Origin: an uncultured Ignavibacteriota bacterium
GTDB taxonomy: Bacteria; Bacteroidota; Ignavibacteria; Tepidaquicellales; Tepidaquicellaceae
Assembly: GCA_937983305.1 (NCBI GenBank)
Contig: CALKAJ010000013.1
Location: 1 to 25,034, forward strand
DNA length: 25,034 bases
Direction of reading: 5' to 3'
Below the pieces are notes generated by a model. It made no database searches. It was not told the DNA's origin and saw only the letters and a list, made by a program, of their open reading frames with translations. Positions 7,336 through 15,344 of the stretch are shown in pieces (the stretch's first letter is position 1; the number at the start of each line of letters is the position of its first letter). The position numbers and the translations under genes were made by a program.

Positions 7336-9243
7336 ATGAAAAACTATCCTACCTTCTCTAAGCTTTTTTTTATAAATTTATTCTTTGGACTTTTTCTGAT
7401 GACAAATTTACATTCCCAGACTATTCCGGATTATTCTAATTCCGAGCGGAAAGATGTTCCGGTCGAATTTACCTGGAAGTTAGACGATATCTATGCTACC
7501 AAAGATGCATGGAAAGCCGATATGGATTTCATCGCATCTTCTATTGATAAAATTGATGCTATGTCTGCCGATTGGACATCATCTGCAAATAAAATGCTTG
7601 CGATGATGGATTTTATTACCGAGTGTCAACTTAAGTTTGAAAAGCTCTATTCCTATGCAGGCCATAATTCTAATTCCGATGTTGGAAATTCCGAATATCA
7701 GAAAATGAAAGGTGAAGTCCAATCGCTTGGAGTTAAGTTCGGCTCGAAACTTTCTTTTATCAACGATGACATTTTAAAACTCGGCGAAGAGAATTTCAAA
7801 AATTATCTCGCAGAAGAAAAAGGTCTCGATGTTTACAGATTCGGAGTTGAGCAGGTTTTCAGAGTAAAGGAACATATACTTCCTTCCGAGCAGCAGAAAA
7901 TTGTTTCAATGACAGGGCTTTTCAGCGGCGCTCCCGAGCAGGCATCATCTATTCTGAATAATCTCGAAATCCCAAATCCTGAGGTTACACTCAGCGACGG
8001 AAAAAAAGTTTTACTAAACTATTCCACCTATGCTTTTTACAGAGGCTCGAAATCTGCTGAAGATAGAACCCTTGTAATGACAGAGTTTTTCAAGAATCAG
8101 AAAAAGTTTGAAAACACTCACGCAACTTTGCTCGACGGCGAAATAAAACAGCATTACTTCTCTGCTAAAGTTCGCAAATACAATACCTGCCTCGATGCAC
8201 GCCTTGATGACAATAAAATCGACAAAGAAGTTTACACACAGCTCATTAAATCCGTGAAGGAAAATCTTCCTTACCTTTGGGAATATCTGAAAATCAAAAA
8301 AGAACTTCTTGGTTTGCAGAAATTAAAATATCAGGATTTATATGCTTCGGCGGTGCAGGAAGTTAATAAAATTTTTGTTTATGATGAGGCGGAAAAAATT
8401 ATCAAGGAATCAATGAAACCGCTTGGCGAGAACTATGCGAAGATTCTTGAAGAGGCTTTTAAAAACAGATGGATTGATATTTATCCTAACAAGGGCAAAG
8501 AGTCCGGTGCATATTCAAGCGGCTTATACGGCGTTCATCCTTTTATCAAAATGAATTACACCGGCGATTACGATGCAGTTGCAACTCTTACTCACGAACT
8601 CGGACATTGCGCCCATTCTTATTTATCAGACGGCGCCCAGCATTATGCCAATTCAAACTATCCGACATTCCTTGCGGAGATTGCTTCCACTTTCAATGAA
8701 AATTTACTGATGCATTATTTATTAAAAAGTGAATCCGATGATATGTTTAAACTTTATGTTCTTGATAACTATCTCGATGGCGTTAGAGGAACTATTTTCC
8801 GTCAAACACTTTTTGCAGAGTTTGAACTTGCAATGCACGAGAAAATCGAAAACGGCGAATCTCTCACACCTGATTGGCTGAACGAAAAATATCTTTCGCT
8901 TACAAAAGAATATTACGGACACGATAAAAACGTAGTTGAAGTCGGCGATTTTATTCAAACCGAATGGAGTGTGATTCCGCATTTTTATATGAACTACTAT
9001 GTATTTCAATATGCAACGGGTTTGATTTCTTCTATGGCACTCAGCCAGAAAGTTTTATCAAATGAACCCGAAGCAAAAGAAAAATATCTTACGCTTTTAA
9101 AATCCGGCGGCAGTGACTACCCGATTGAGCTCTTGAAAAAAGCCGGCGTTGATATGACGAAAACGGAATCAATTAACGAAGGGCTTAAAAACTTCGGAAA
9201 TCTCGTCAACGAAATGCAGGCTCTTGTCAAGAAAATGAAATAA
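7336..9243 (+). CDS. pepF: Exported oligoendopeptidase F (M3 metallopeptidase)
   Basis: This zinc oligopeptidase has 635 residues. The M3 active site THELGH places zinc ligands H420 and H424 and the general base E421, with the third ligand E448 in FLAEIAS. The PepF-specific N-terminal region begins VEFTWKLDDIYAT (43-55), and the C-terminal part contains the WSVIPHFYMNYYVFQYATG substrate-binding segment. Unlike the classical cytosolic PepF of about 600 residues, it has a hydrophobic N-terminus (residues 8-28, ending NLHSQ) that looks like a signal peptide, so the protein is probably periplasmic. It lies between two strong terminators and is probably transcribed alone. Export is inferred from the sequence only. 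Confidence 0.93.
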   Translation: MKNYPTFSKLFFINLFFGLFLMTNLHSQTIPDYSNSERKDVPVEFTWKLDDIYATKDAWKADMDFIASSIDKIDAMSADWTSSANKMLAMMDFITECQLKFEKLYSYAGHNSNSDVGNSEYQKMKGEVQSLGVKFGSKLSFINDDILKLGEENFKNYLAEEKGLDVYRFGVEQVFRVKEHILPSEQQKIVSMTGLFSGAPEQASSILNNLEIPNPEVTLSDGKKVLLNYSTYAFYRGSKSAEDRTLVMTEFFKNQKKFENTHATLLDGEIKQHYFSAKVRKYNTCLDARLDDNKIDKEVYTQLIKSVKENLPYLWEYLKIKKELLGLQKLKYQDLYASAVQEVNKIFVYDEAEKIIKESMKPLGENYAKILEEAFKNRWIDIYPNKGKESGAYSSGLYGVHPFIKMNYTGDYDAVATLTHELGHCAHSYLSDGAQHYANSNYPTFLAEIASTFNENLLMHYLLKSESDDMFKLYVLDNYLDGVRGTIFRQTLFAEFELAMHEKIENGESLTPDWLNEKYLSLTKEYYGHDKNVVEVGDFIQTEWSVIPHFYMNYYVFQYATGLISSMALSQKVLSNEPEAKEKYLTLLKSGGSDYPIELLKKAGVDMTKTESINEGLKNFGNLVNEMQALVKKMK

Positions 9244-9260
9244 CCTCAGATTTTCTTATG

Positions 9261-9294
9261 AAAGCACGATACCTTCGGGTGTCGTGCTTTTTTT
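9261..9294 (+). terminator. Rho-independent terminator of pepF with a UUCG tetraloop
   Basis: The stem AAAGCACGATACC (9261-9273) pairs over 13 bp, with one G-U, to 9278-9290 around a C(UUCG)G tetraloop. Seven T residues follow (9288-9294). It lies 18 bases after the pepF stop. Confidence 0.95.
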
Positions 9295-9374
9295 ATGGGT
9301 TTTATGTGAGGGGTTCGACGGAAATATGCAAAAAAGGGGGTATTTTAGGCAATTTTTGCGAAAATGGACTTTCA

Positions 9375-9437
9375 GAAAATCATTCTCTGAGGCAAGATAA
9401 TCATTCCCGGAAACGAGAAAATCACTCACGCGTTAGC
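9375..9437. repeat. Degenerate 21-bp tandem repeat, three copies
   Basis: Three 21-base units begin at 9375, 9396 and 9417. They share a start of the form GAAAATCATTC or GATAATCATTC and diverge in their last ten or so bases. The period matches the neighbouring array although the unit sequence differs. Confidence 0.6.
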
Positions 9438-9481
9438 AAAATTCAAAAATTCCTACCGGCAATTTACGATTTCCACCAAAA

Positions 9482-9691
9482 CTTCCCTAAAACACACCTA
9501 AACTTCCCGATAATACACCCAATCTTCCCGATAATACACCCAATCTTCCCGATAATACACATAAACTTCCCGATAATACACATAAACTTCCCGATAATAC
9601 ACATAAACTTCCTTATAATACACATAAACTTCCCGATAATACACACAAACTTCCCGATAATACACACAAACTTCCCGATAATACACACAAA
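9482..9691. repeat. 21-bp tandem repeat array (minisatellite), ten copies
   Basis: Ten head-to-tail 21-base units begin at 9482, 9503, 9524, 9545, 9566, 9587, 9608, 9629, 9650 and 9671. The core is CTTCCCGATAATACAC followed by five variable bases (CCAAT, ATAAA or ACAAA). The first copy is degenerate, and the copy at 9608 has CTTATAAT in place of CCGATAAT. Variants of the five-base tail are grouped: two CCAAT copies, then four ATAAA, then three ACAAA. This is what local duplication would leave. There are no spacers, so it is not a CRISPR array. Confidence 0.95.
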
Positions 9692-9752
9692 CCTCCATAT
9701 TTTCAATCAAAAAACACAAAATCCTTTACCCCAAACCTTTCGCACCAATACC

Positions 9753-9788
9753 AAAAGTGCAAAGCAGAAAATCACTTCTGCTTTGCAC
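9753..9788 (-). terminator. Hairpin terminator of the TonB-dependent receptor gene
   Basis: A perfect 13-bp stem, GTGCAAAGCAGAA (9757-9769) with 9776-9788 and a 6-base loop, lies 30 bases past the receptor stop. On the minus strand it is followed by TTTT. The T tract is short, so efficiency is uncertain. Confidence 0.75.
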
Positions 9789-9818
9789 AAATTTACACAA
9801 CAAAATATTTTTAAAAAC

Positions 9819-12260
9819 CTAATTTCCGGTCTGCTGGATTTCGCCTTCCATTTCGCGCTGTTTTCTCTGCTGAACCCGCGACGGCTTCACACTATTATCG
9901 CCAAAGTTATAGGTTAGACTCAAATAAACAGTTCTCGAATCCGACTTCCCGTAAAGCCGTGCCTCGTGGTTCGTTCCTGCCCAGTAAAGCGACTGCGCCT
10001 GCTGATTAAATAAATCATTAACCCTTAAAGCCAGCACAAATTTCTTGTCAAAGAAACTTCTCTGAACCGCAAGATTCATCATCTGAAACGGCTCAAACGT
10101 TCCCTGTGCCGTCAGATTTTTCCCGCGATAAAAATACGTAAACGAAACATCGGCAAGATTCTCAAGCGTGATGTTTGTATTCAGCCTGCCTGAAAACGCA
10201 TAAAACGTCTTATCAAAATCGGCAATCACGCTCGAACCGTATGTATTTGTCCTGAAATAACCAAGGCTCCCGTTATATGTCCACCACTTTGCAAATCCAC
10301 CCTGCGCAATAAATTCAAGCCCGTATGTATTCGAACTTCCAAGATTTTCCGGACGCAGATATGAAATCCCGTTATTATCAACCGTAATAATAAAATTAAT
10401 TATATCATGCACATTCCTGTAATACGAAGTCATCGTCAAAGTTGCAAAAGGCAAATACCTCGTATAGCCAAGCTCAAACGAATTAATAAACTCCGGATTC
10501 AGATACAAATTTCCCGAGCGCACATTATTCGGATCGGTATAATCTTTAAAAGGATTCATCCAATGCAAATCAGGTCTGTTAATCCTTCTGCTGTAAGTTG
10601 CCGTGAACTGATTCTCGGCTCCGATTTTCTGCGACAGACTCGCACTCGGAAATAAATCAAAATAATTTTTCGAAAAATCAACCGAACCCTGAGCCAGCTT
10701 AAAATTCGTATTCGTAAACTCACCTCTCAAACCCGCCTGATAAGAAAAGTCTTTATACTTCCCGCTATAGTTCGCATACATCGCACCAATATTATCAAAA
10801 TAATCAACATTATTATTACGTCCTGTCATCGGATTCCACGAATTAGAATTATAATCATACTCTGTATAAAAAACATCGCCCGTAATAAAACGCGAATTAT
10901 TCTTTAAACCCGTTTCCAGCTTTGCATCCTCCGAAATCGGATAAACAAAATCAACCTGAGCATTCAGAAAATTAAAATCATAAGTCGTATTACTTTTCTG
11001 TAAATCAACCGGATTAATAAAATCCGTTTCCGTATAGTTCATATCTCCGGTTTCATTTCTTGCAGAATAATTCACCGAAGTAGTAAGCTCCTTACCCTTT
11101 TCCGAAAATTTCTTATTATATGTAATCGTACCATCAAAATTATAACCATCGCTGATATCAATATTATTCGTATTAATCTCGCCTGTCAAAACCTTTCCCG
11201 AATTAAAATAATCAGAAAAAGTTCTGATATCTCTGTTCCTGTTAAAAAATATTGTACTCATATTCAGCGAAAGCGTATTGCTCTTATCAATTTCGTAATC
11301 ACCGCCAAAAGCTCCGTAATGCGAAACGCCCTTATACTTCCAGACAATACTCTGCGTCAAAGAATTTTTCTCAACAATATCAAAAAAAGTCCTGTCAATC
11401 GAAACCACACCCGGAATCTGATAAGACCAATAACTGTAATTTCCCGAAAGACTCAAAGCATCTTTTTTATAATTCATATTTCCTGAAATATTATACTTAT
11501 CGCCCGTGCCGCCATTCACCTTCATATTCCCGTTATAACCAATCGAAGTATTCTCTTTCATAATCAGATTAATTATACCCGAAATTCCCTCCGCATCATA
11601 CTTTGAAGAAGGATTATTTATCACCTCAACTTTATCAATTAAATTTGCCGGAATGCTCTGCAAAAACTGCGTGCCGTTACTCAGCATTGCCGATGGCTTT
11701 CCGTTAATCAAAATCTTCACACTTCCAGCTCCTCTTAAACTTACATTCCCGTCATTATCAACATCAACAGACGGAATATTCTTCAACATATCAAGAGCAT
11801 TACCCGTTTGTGCCGTCAAATCTTTCTTAACATCAAAAACTTTTTTACCCGCCTCCATCGTCATCATCGGAGCTTCATCTACTACCTCAATCTCCTGAGT
11901 CATCTCCGTATTGAGCTCCAGCTTCACCGTACCTATGCTCAAATCCTTCTTCGAAGAACTTACCTCAACATTATTCGCATAAGCCGTACCGTAACCGATA
12001 TAACTGATTTTCAGATTATAAACTCCCGGTTTAATATCTTCAATTACAAACTTACCTTCCGGATTCGTTAAAGCTCCGCCAACCAAAACTGAATCCAAAT
12101 TAAACAGTTGAACTGCCGCAGACTCCATTGGCGTATTTGTATTCTTATCTAAAACTGTTCCTTTGATTTTTCCGTTATTCCCTTTGTTTTGTGCAACCGA
12201 TATATTCACTGCATAAAACAATAGAAACATTGCCGTGAAAGAGAAAATAATTTTTTTCAT
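9819..12260 (-). CDS. TonB-dependent outer-membrane receptor (OMP_b-brl_3 type)
   Basis: This is an outer-membrane beta-barrel transporter or receptor; the ligand is unknown. The ATG at 12260 is preferred because it places a classical signal peptide at the N-terminus (MKKIIFSFTAMFLLFYAV, cleavage near SVAQ, residue 24). A longer frame to 12326 would add 22 charged residues in front. Residues 30-115 form a CarboxypepD_reg-like beta domain (KIKGTVLDKNTNTPMESA), and 130-235 a plug domain (ILINGKPS, IDKVEVINNPSSKYDAEG, SGIINLIMK). The remainder is barrel strands rich in aromatic residues, including RRINRPDLHWMNPF. The protein ends YLSLTYNFGDN followed by a polar tail of about 25 residues. Length, 813 residues, is typical. 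There is no SusD partner, so it is unlikely to be a SusC glycan importer. It is divergent from ubiE. Confidence 0.9.
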   Translation of the reverse strand: MKKIIFSFTAMFLLFYAVNISVAQNKGNNGKIKGTVLDKNTNTPMESAAVQLFNLDSVLVGGALTNPEGKFVIEDIKPGVYNLKISYIGYGTAYANNVEVSSSKKDLSIGTVKLELNTEMTQEIEVVDEAPMMTMEAGKKVFDVKKDLTAQTGNALDMLKNIPSVDVDNDGNVSLRGAGSVKILINGKPSAMLSNGTQFLQSIPANLIDKVEVINNPSSKYDAEGISGIINLIMKENTSIGYNGNMKVNGGTGDKYNISGNMNYKKDALSLSGNYSYWSYQIPGVVSIDRTFFDIVEKNSLTQSIVWKYKGVSHYGAFGGDYEIDKSNTLSLNMSTIFFNRNRDIRTFSDYFNSGKVLTGEINTNNIDISDGYNFDGTITYNKKFSEKGKELTTSVNYSARNETGDMNYTETDFINPVDLQKSNTTYDFNFLNAQVDFVYPISEDAKLETGLKNNSRFITGDVFYTEYDYNSNSWNPMTGRNNNVDYFDNIGAMYANYSGKYKDFSYQAGLRGEFTNTNFKLAQGSVDFSKNYFDLFPSASLSQKIGAENQFTATYSRRINRPDLHWMNPFKDYTDPNNVRSGNLYLNPEFINSFELGYTRYLPFATLTMTSYYRNVHDIINFIITVDNNGISYLRPENLGSSNTYGLEFIAQGGFAKWWTYNGSLGYFRTNTYGSSVIADFDKTFYAFSGRLNTNITLENLADVSFTYFYRGKNLTAQGTFEPFQMMNLAVQRSFFDKKFVLALRVNDLFNQQAQSLYWAGTNHEARLYGKSDSRTVYLSLTYNFGDNSVKPSRVQQRKQREMEGEIQQTGN

Positions 12261-12268
12261 TTCTTCTA

Positions 12269-12292
12269 ATGGTTTATTTTTTGAAAAACCAT
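12269..12292 (-). promoter_or_regulatory. Inverted repeat in the leader of the TonB-dependent receptor
   Basis: ATGGTTT (12269-12275) and AAACCAT (12286-12292) form a perfect 7-bp inverted repeat with a 10-base gap, ending 8 bases before the preferred ATG. It could be a leader hairpin affecting translation, or a protein-binding site. No family is recognised. Confidence 0.3.
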
Positions 12293-12385
12293 ATTCCTTA
12301 TCTTTAATACGCAAGACATTTCTCATAGTTACAAATTCTTCCGAAATTAAATTTCTATTTTAATTTATTATTAATATTTTTGGTT

Positions 12386-13078
12386 ATGAGCGAATCAGTA
12401 AAAAATATGTTCTCCGTCGTTGCAAAAAAATATGACCTGCTTAATGCACTTATGTCATTTGGAACTCACAATACCTGGAGAAAAAAAGCAGTAAAACTTT
12501 CCGGAGCAAAAAACGGAATGTCAGTTTTAGATTGCGCCTCCGGAACCGGAGACTTCGCAATTGAATTTGCAAAAGTAACCGGAAGCACAGGAAAAGTCAC
12601 AGCACAGGATTTCTGCAAAGAAATGCTCGATTACATCAAACCAAAATCTCAAAAACATAATTTTAATATCGAAGTCAGCGTTGGAGATGTTATGAACCTC
12701 GAATTTGAAGACAATACTTTCGACATCGCTTCAATCGGATTCGGAATTCGAAATGTTGACGACCCCGTAAAAGGTTTATCCGAAATGACACGTGTCGTAA
12801 AAAACGGCGGAAAAATTATTATTCTTGAAACCGGACAGCCCGAAGGATTTTTCAAATACCCATTTAAAATATACAGCAATATTATCATTCCCTTGCTCGG
12901 CTTAATAGTAGCGGGAAATATCTCCGCTTATAAATATTTCAAAGACACTGCCTCGAAATTTCCCTATGGCGATAATTTTGTAGAACTCTTAAAAAAGACC
13001 GGAAATGTAAAGACCTGCAGATACTATCCGCAGGTCTTTGGTGTTTCTTATATTTACATTGGTGAAGTAAATAAATAA
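12386..13078 (+). CDS. menG: Demethylmenaquinone methyltransferase (UbiE/MenG)
   Basis: This SAM-dependent C-methyltransferase completes menaquinone (in some bacteria also ubiquinone) synthesis. The 230 residues show the UbiE N-terminus (VKNMFSVVAKKYDLLNALMS), the SAM motif VLDCASGTGDFA (47-58), the NMEF-like acidic stretch followed by FDIASIGFGIRNVDD, and the C-terminal KYFKDTASKFPYGDNF. The ATG at 12386 is chosen over a TTG at 12380 because the family begins at about this point. It stands alone between the divergent receptor gene and the convergent iorB, whose stop lies 5 bases away. Menaquinone rather than ubiquinone is inferred from the likely phylum. Confidence 0.93.
   Translation: MSESVKNMFSVVAKKYDLLNALMSFGTHNTWRKKAVKLSGAKNGMSVLDCASGTGDFAIEFAKVTGSTGKVTAQDFCKEMLDYIKPKSQKHNFNIEVSVGDVMNLEFEDNTFDIASIGFGIRNVDDPVKGLSEMTRVVKNGGKIIILETGQPEGFFKYPFKIYSNIIIPLLGLIVAGNISAYKYFKDTASKFPYGDNFVELLKKTGNVKTCRYYPQVFGVSYIYIGEVNK
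13009..13039. terminator. Inverted repeat at the 3' end of menG, possible shared terminator
   Basis: AAAGACCTGC (13009-13018) and GCAGGTCTTT (13030-13039) are perfect 10-bp arms with an 11-base loop, inside the last codons of menG. Downstream T tracts are poor in both directions. It could slow or end transcription from either of the two converging genes, or be a coding coincidence. Confidence 0.35.
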
Positions 13079-13083
13079 CTTTT

Positions 13084-13656
13084 TTATATTGCAAATTTTC
13101 TGCCTTCGTCTAATGCACGAAGATTTGCATTGATAACATCTTCTCCTTTTTTCTTAAACAACATCCTCACTCCGTTTTGCAATTCCTCATAACTTATTCC
13201 AACGTGCTTTGAAGCCGCTCCAAGTATAACCATATTTGCCGATTTAACCGATTTAATTTCTTTTGCAATCTTATCCGCATCTATTGCTATATGATTCGGA
13301 ACCTTTTCTATTTCCTTAATAATTTCTTCAACCGAAGGGTAATTGGATATATTTACAAACGGAGCAACATTGGTTATAACCCATCCGTCTGAATCAAGCA
13401 TCGGTAAATACCTCAGCGATTCCATCGGCTCAACGGAAATTATCATATCCGCTTTTCCCTGTGGAATCAAATCAGAATGAATTTCATCATCAGAGATTCT
13501 TAAATGCGACTGAACATCTCCGCCTCTCTGACTCATTCCGTGAACCTCTGCCTGCTTTAAATTCATCCCGGCTGATACTGCGGCTAATCCTATACACGCC
13601 GCAATCGAGAGAATTCCCTGACCTCCAACACCTGCTAATATAATATCTTTTTTCAT
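13084..13656 (-). CDS. iorB: Indolepyruvate/2-oxoacid ferredoxin oxidoreductase, beta (gamma-domain) subunit
   Basis: This is the small subunit of a thiamine-dependent 2-oxoacid oxidoreductase that oxidises arylpyruvates from aromatic amino acids to acyl-CoA. The 190 residues begin MKKDIILAGVGGQGILS, the glycine-rich signature of the POR gamma domain, followed by KQAEVHGMSQRGGDVQSH, typical of IorB. The ATG at 13656 is chosen over one 16 codons earlier because it overlaps the iorA stop as ATGA (13653-13656), a translational coupling arrangement, and the family starts just before GVGGQG. It is co-transcribed with iorA. Confidence 0.92.
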   Translation of the reverse strand: MKKDIILAGVGGQGILSIAACIGLAAVSAGMNLKQAEVHGMSQRGGDVQSHLRISDDEIHSDLIPQGKADMIISVEPMESLRYLPMLDSDGWVITNVAPFVNISNYPSVEEIIKEIEKVPNHIAIDADKIAKEIKSVKSANMVILGAASKHVGISYEELQNGVRMLFKKKGEDVINANLRALDEGRKFAI

Positions 13657-15257
13657 TTGCCTGCCCTTTTCTCTTTTGATTTCCGTGCAATTGTTTGAAT
13701 GCATTCCCTTCTGGGAATTAATACAGAAACGCCATCGTACTCAAGCTCCTTCTTAATTATTTCTATGTTCTCTTCTGTCTTTGAACGAATCGGATTCATA
13801 ACTATGATATGCTCTTCCTCTACACCAAGTCCTTTACAAATATTTTCTATATGTCCGAGTGCCGAAGAATTCTGCCCGCCCGTCATTCCTGTTGTCGCAT
13901 TATCAAGAATTACTACGGTTATATTTGATTTATCATTTACTGCATCAAGCAATCCTGTAATCCCCGAATGTGTAAAAGTTGAATCACCTATCACCGCAAC
14001 TGCCGGCTTTAAACCTGCATCAGCCGCGCCCTTTGCCATTGTTATCGAAGCTCCCATATCTACACAACTGTTTATTGATTCATAAGGCGGTAATGCAGCC
14101 AAAGTGTAACAGCCAATATCAGAAAAAACATTTCCTTTTGCATACTTTGAAAGTGCCTGATTCAAAGCTACAACAGAATCAATGTGAGGACAACCGGCAC
14201 ACAAAGATGGCGGTCTTCCAACAACATTTCCGGGAATTTTCAATCCTTCTTCCGTTTTAAGTCCCATAGCTTTCGCAACTATAACGGGATTTAATTCACC
14301 GTCTCTCGGAACTGTTCCGTCAAGTCTTCCGAATATCTTCTTGCCTTTATTAAGCAATCCGCGCAAAAGCTCTTCAATCATTGGAGAGCCTTCTTCAAGT
14401 ACTAAAATTTCTTCACATTCATTATAAATCTTATCAACAAGTTTTCTCGGAACAGGATATTGAGTGATTTTCAATAACGGATGCTCCAGAGTATTACCGG
14501 GATAATTTTCCATAAGATAATTATAAGCAATTCCCGTAGTTATTATTCCAAGCTTTTTATTTTTCCCGGCAATGTATTGATTAAAACCCGAATTTTCCGA
14601 TTCAATTTCAAAGGGAGTTTGATTTTCCAGCAATGACTTGTATTGTTTCCTTGCAATTGACGGAAGCAAAACAAACTGCCTTAAATTTGTCGGAAGTTTT
14701 ATTTCATTCTGATTTTTGGAATCTTTTTTTGCAACTCCTGCTCTTGAGTGAGCAAGTCTCGTTGTGATTCTAAGCATTACGGGAATTTTGTATTTCTCTG
14801 AAATATCAAATCCATAGTGTACCATATCATACGCCTCCTGTTGATTTGAAGGCTCTAAAACAGGCATTAATGCAAACTTTGCAAAAGCCCTTGAATCCTG
14901 TTCATTTTGAGACGAGTGCATAGAAGGGTCATCGGCAGCGACTATAATCAATCCGCCGTTAGCTCCAGTAATTGCAGAATTTACAAATGGATCTGCGGCA
15001 ACATTCAAGCCGACATGCTTCATACAAACCATTGCTCTTTTTCCTGCATAAGACATACCAAGAGCGGCTTCCATTGCCGTCTTTTCATTAGTTGACCAGG
15101 CGGAACGTATTCCTTTCTCTTTTGCCTCTCTTGAATGTTGTACAAATTCGGTTATTTCTGTTGAAGGGGTTCCGGGATAAGCGTAGATGCCGGATATTCC
15201 TGCATCAATTGCAGCCTGAGCAATAGCTTCATCTCCAAGTAGTAGTGATTTTTGCAT
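13653..15257 (-). CDS. iorA: Indolepyruvate oxidoreductase alpha subunit, lacking the ferredoxin domain
   Basis: This is the large catalytic subunit. The N-terminal POR pyrimidine-binding domain includes YAYPGTPSTEI (25-35) and STNEKTAMEAALG (55-67). A transketolase-C-like middle part follows at about 235-330, then CAGCPH (353-358), and the TPP-binding segment GDSTFTHSG (424-432) with DNATTGMTGGQ (452-462). The protein stops at 534 residues shortly after LIPRREC (C519). Classical IorA proteins run to about 600-650 residues and end in a two-cluster ferredoxin domain with CxxCxxC motifs. None is present here, and no separate ferredoxin gene lies beside it. The electron route is therefore uncertain. 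A related 2-oxoacid oxidoreductase specificity cannot be ruled out. Confidence 0.9.
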   Translation of the reverse strand: MQKSLLLGDEAIAQAAIDAGISGIYAYPGTPSTEITEFVQHSREAKEKGIRSAWSTNEKTAMEAALGMSYAGKRAMVCMKHVGLNVAADPFVNSAITGANGGLIIVAADDPSMHSSQNEQDSRAFAKFALMPVLEPSNQQEAYDMVHYGFDISEKYKIPVMLRITTRLAHSRAGVAKKDSKNQNEIKLPTNLRQFVLLPSIARKQYKSLLENQTPFEIESENSGFNQYIAGKNKKLGIITTGIAYNYLMENYPGNTLEHPLLKITQYPVPRKLVDKIYNECEEILVLEEGSPMIEELLRGLLNKGKKIFGRLDGTVPRDGELNPVIVAKAMGLKTEEGLKIPGNVVGRPPSLCAGCPHIDSVVALNQALSKYAKGNVFSDIGCYTLAALPPYESINSCVDMGASITMAKGAADAGLKPAVAVIGDSTFTHSGITGLLDAVNDKSNITVVILDNATTGMTGGQNSSALGHIENICKGLGVEEEHIIVMNPIRSKTEENIEIIKKELEYDGVSVLIPRRECIQTIARKSKEKRAGK

Positions 15258-15280
15258 AGGGATAGAAAATGAGGTTATAC

Positions 15281-15328
15281 AAAAAATGGGCTGAAAAATA
15301 ATTCCTTACCGGTCTGATTTATCAGCCC
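15281..15328 (-). terminator. Terminator of gap
   Basis: On the minus strand GGGCTGA (15322-15328) pairs with TCAGCCC (15288-15294). Four more pairs lie beyond one mismatch, and the stem is followed by TTTTTT. It lies between the gap stop and the iorA start, separating the two transcripts. Confidence 0.75.
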
Positions 15329-15344
15329 TTATTTTTAAATTTAA

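Larger units (their letters stand above)
9295..9818. other. Gene-free interval between pepF and the TonB-dependent receptor
   Basis: I see no credible gene in this stretch. It holds a degenerate 21-bp repeat block (9375-9437), a regular 21-bp repeat array (9482-9691) and a hairpin that can end the receptor transcript (9757-9788). Open frames exist on both strands only because the repeat unit is a multiple of three and happens to lack stops. Confidence 0.7.

Noticed and set aside
9482..9691. CRISPR array
   Set aside because: The 21-base units are head-to-tail with no unique spacers, and no cas gene is present.
9482..9691. Replication iterons or a DnaA-box cluster
   Set aside because: The 21-bp period fits iterons, but the unit (reverse complement contains TTATCGGGA) is not a DnaA box TTATnCACA, and no rep, dnaA or dnaN gene is nearby.
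9258..9917. 219-codon plus-strand open frame across the repeat region with PIIHINF repeats
   Set aside because: It starts inside the pepF terminator, runs antisense into the 3' end of the receptor gene, and is open only because the 21-bp unit contains no stop. Minus-strand frames through the array are equally open.
12261..12326. 22-codon N-terminal extension of the TonB-dependent receptor
   Set aside because: It would put a charged segment before the signal peptide and run through the leader hairpin; the internal MKKIIFSF start is far more credible.
12375..12382. TATTTTTG as a -7 promoter element for menG
   Set aside because: It would place transcription start at or inside the ATG, and no -33 element is visible at the right distance.
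13657..13704. 16-codon upstream extension of iorB
   Set aside because: It overlaps the iorA 3' end by 52 bases, while the ATG at 13656 gives a standard ATGA overlap and the expected family N-terminus.
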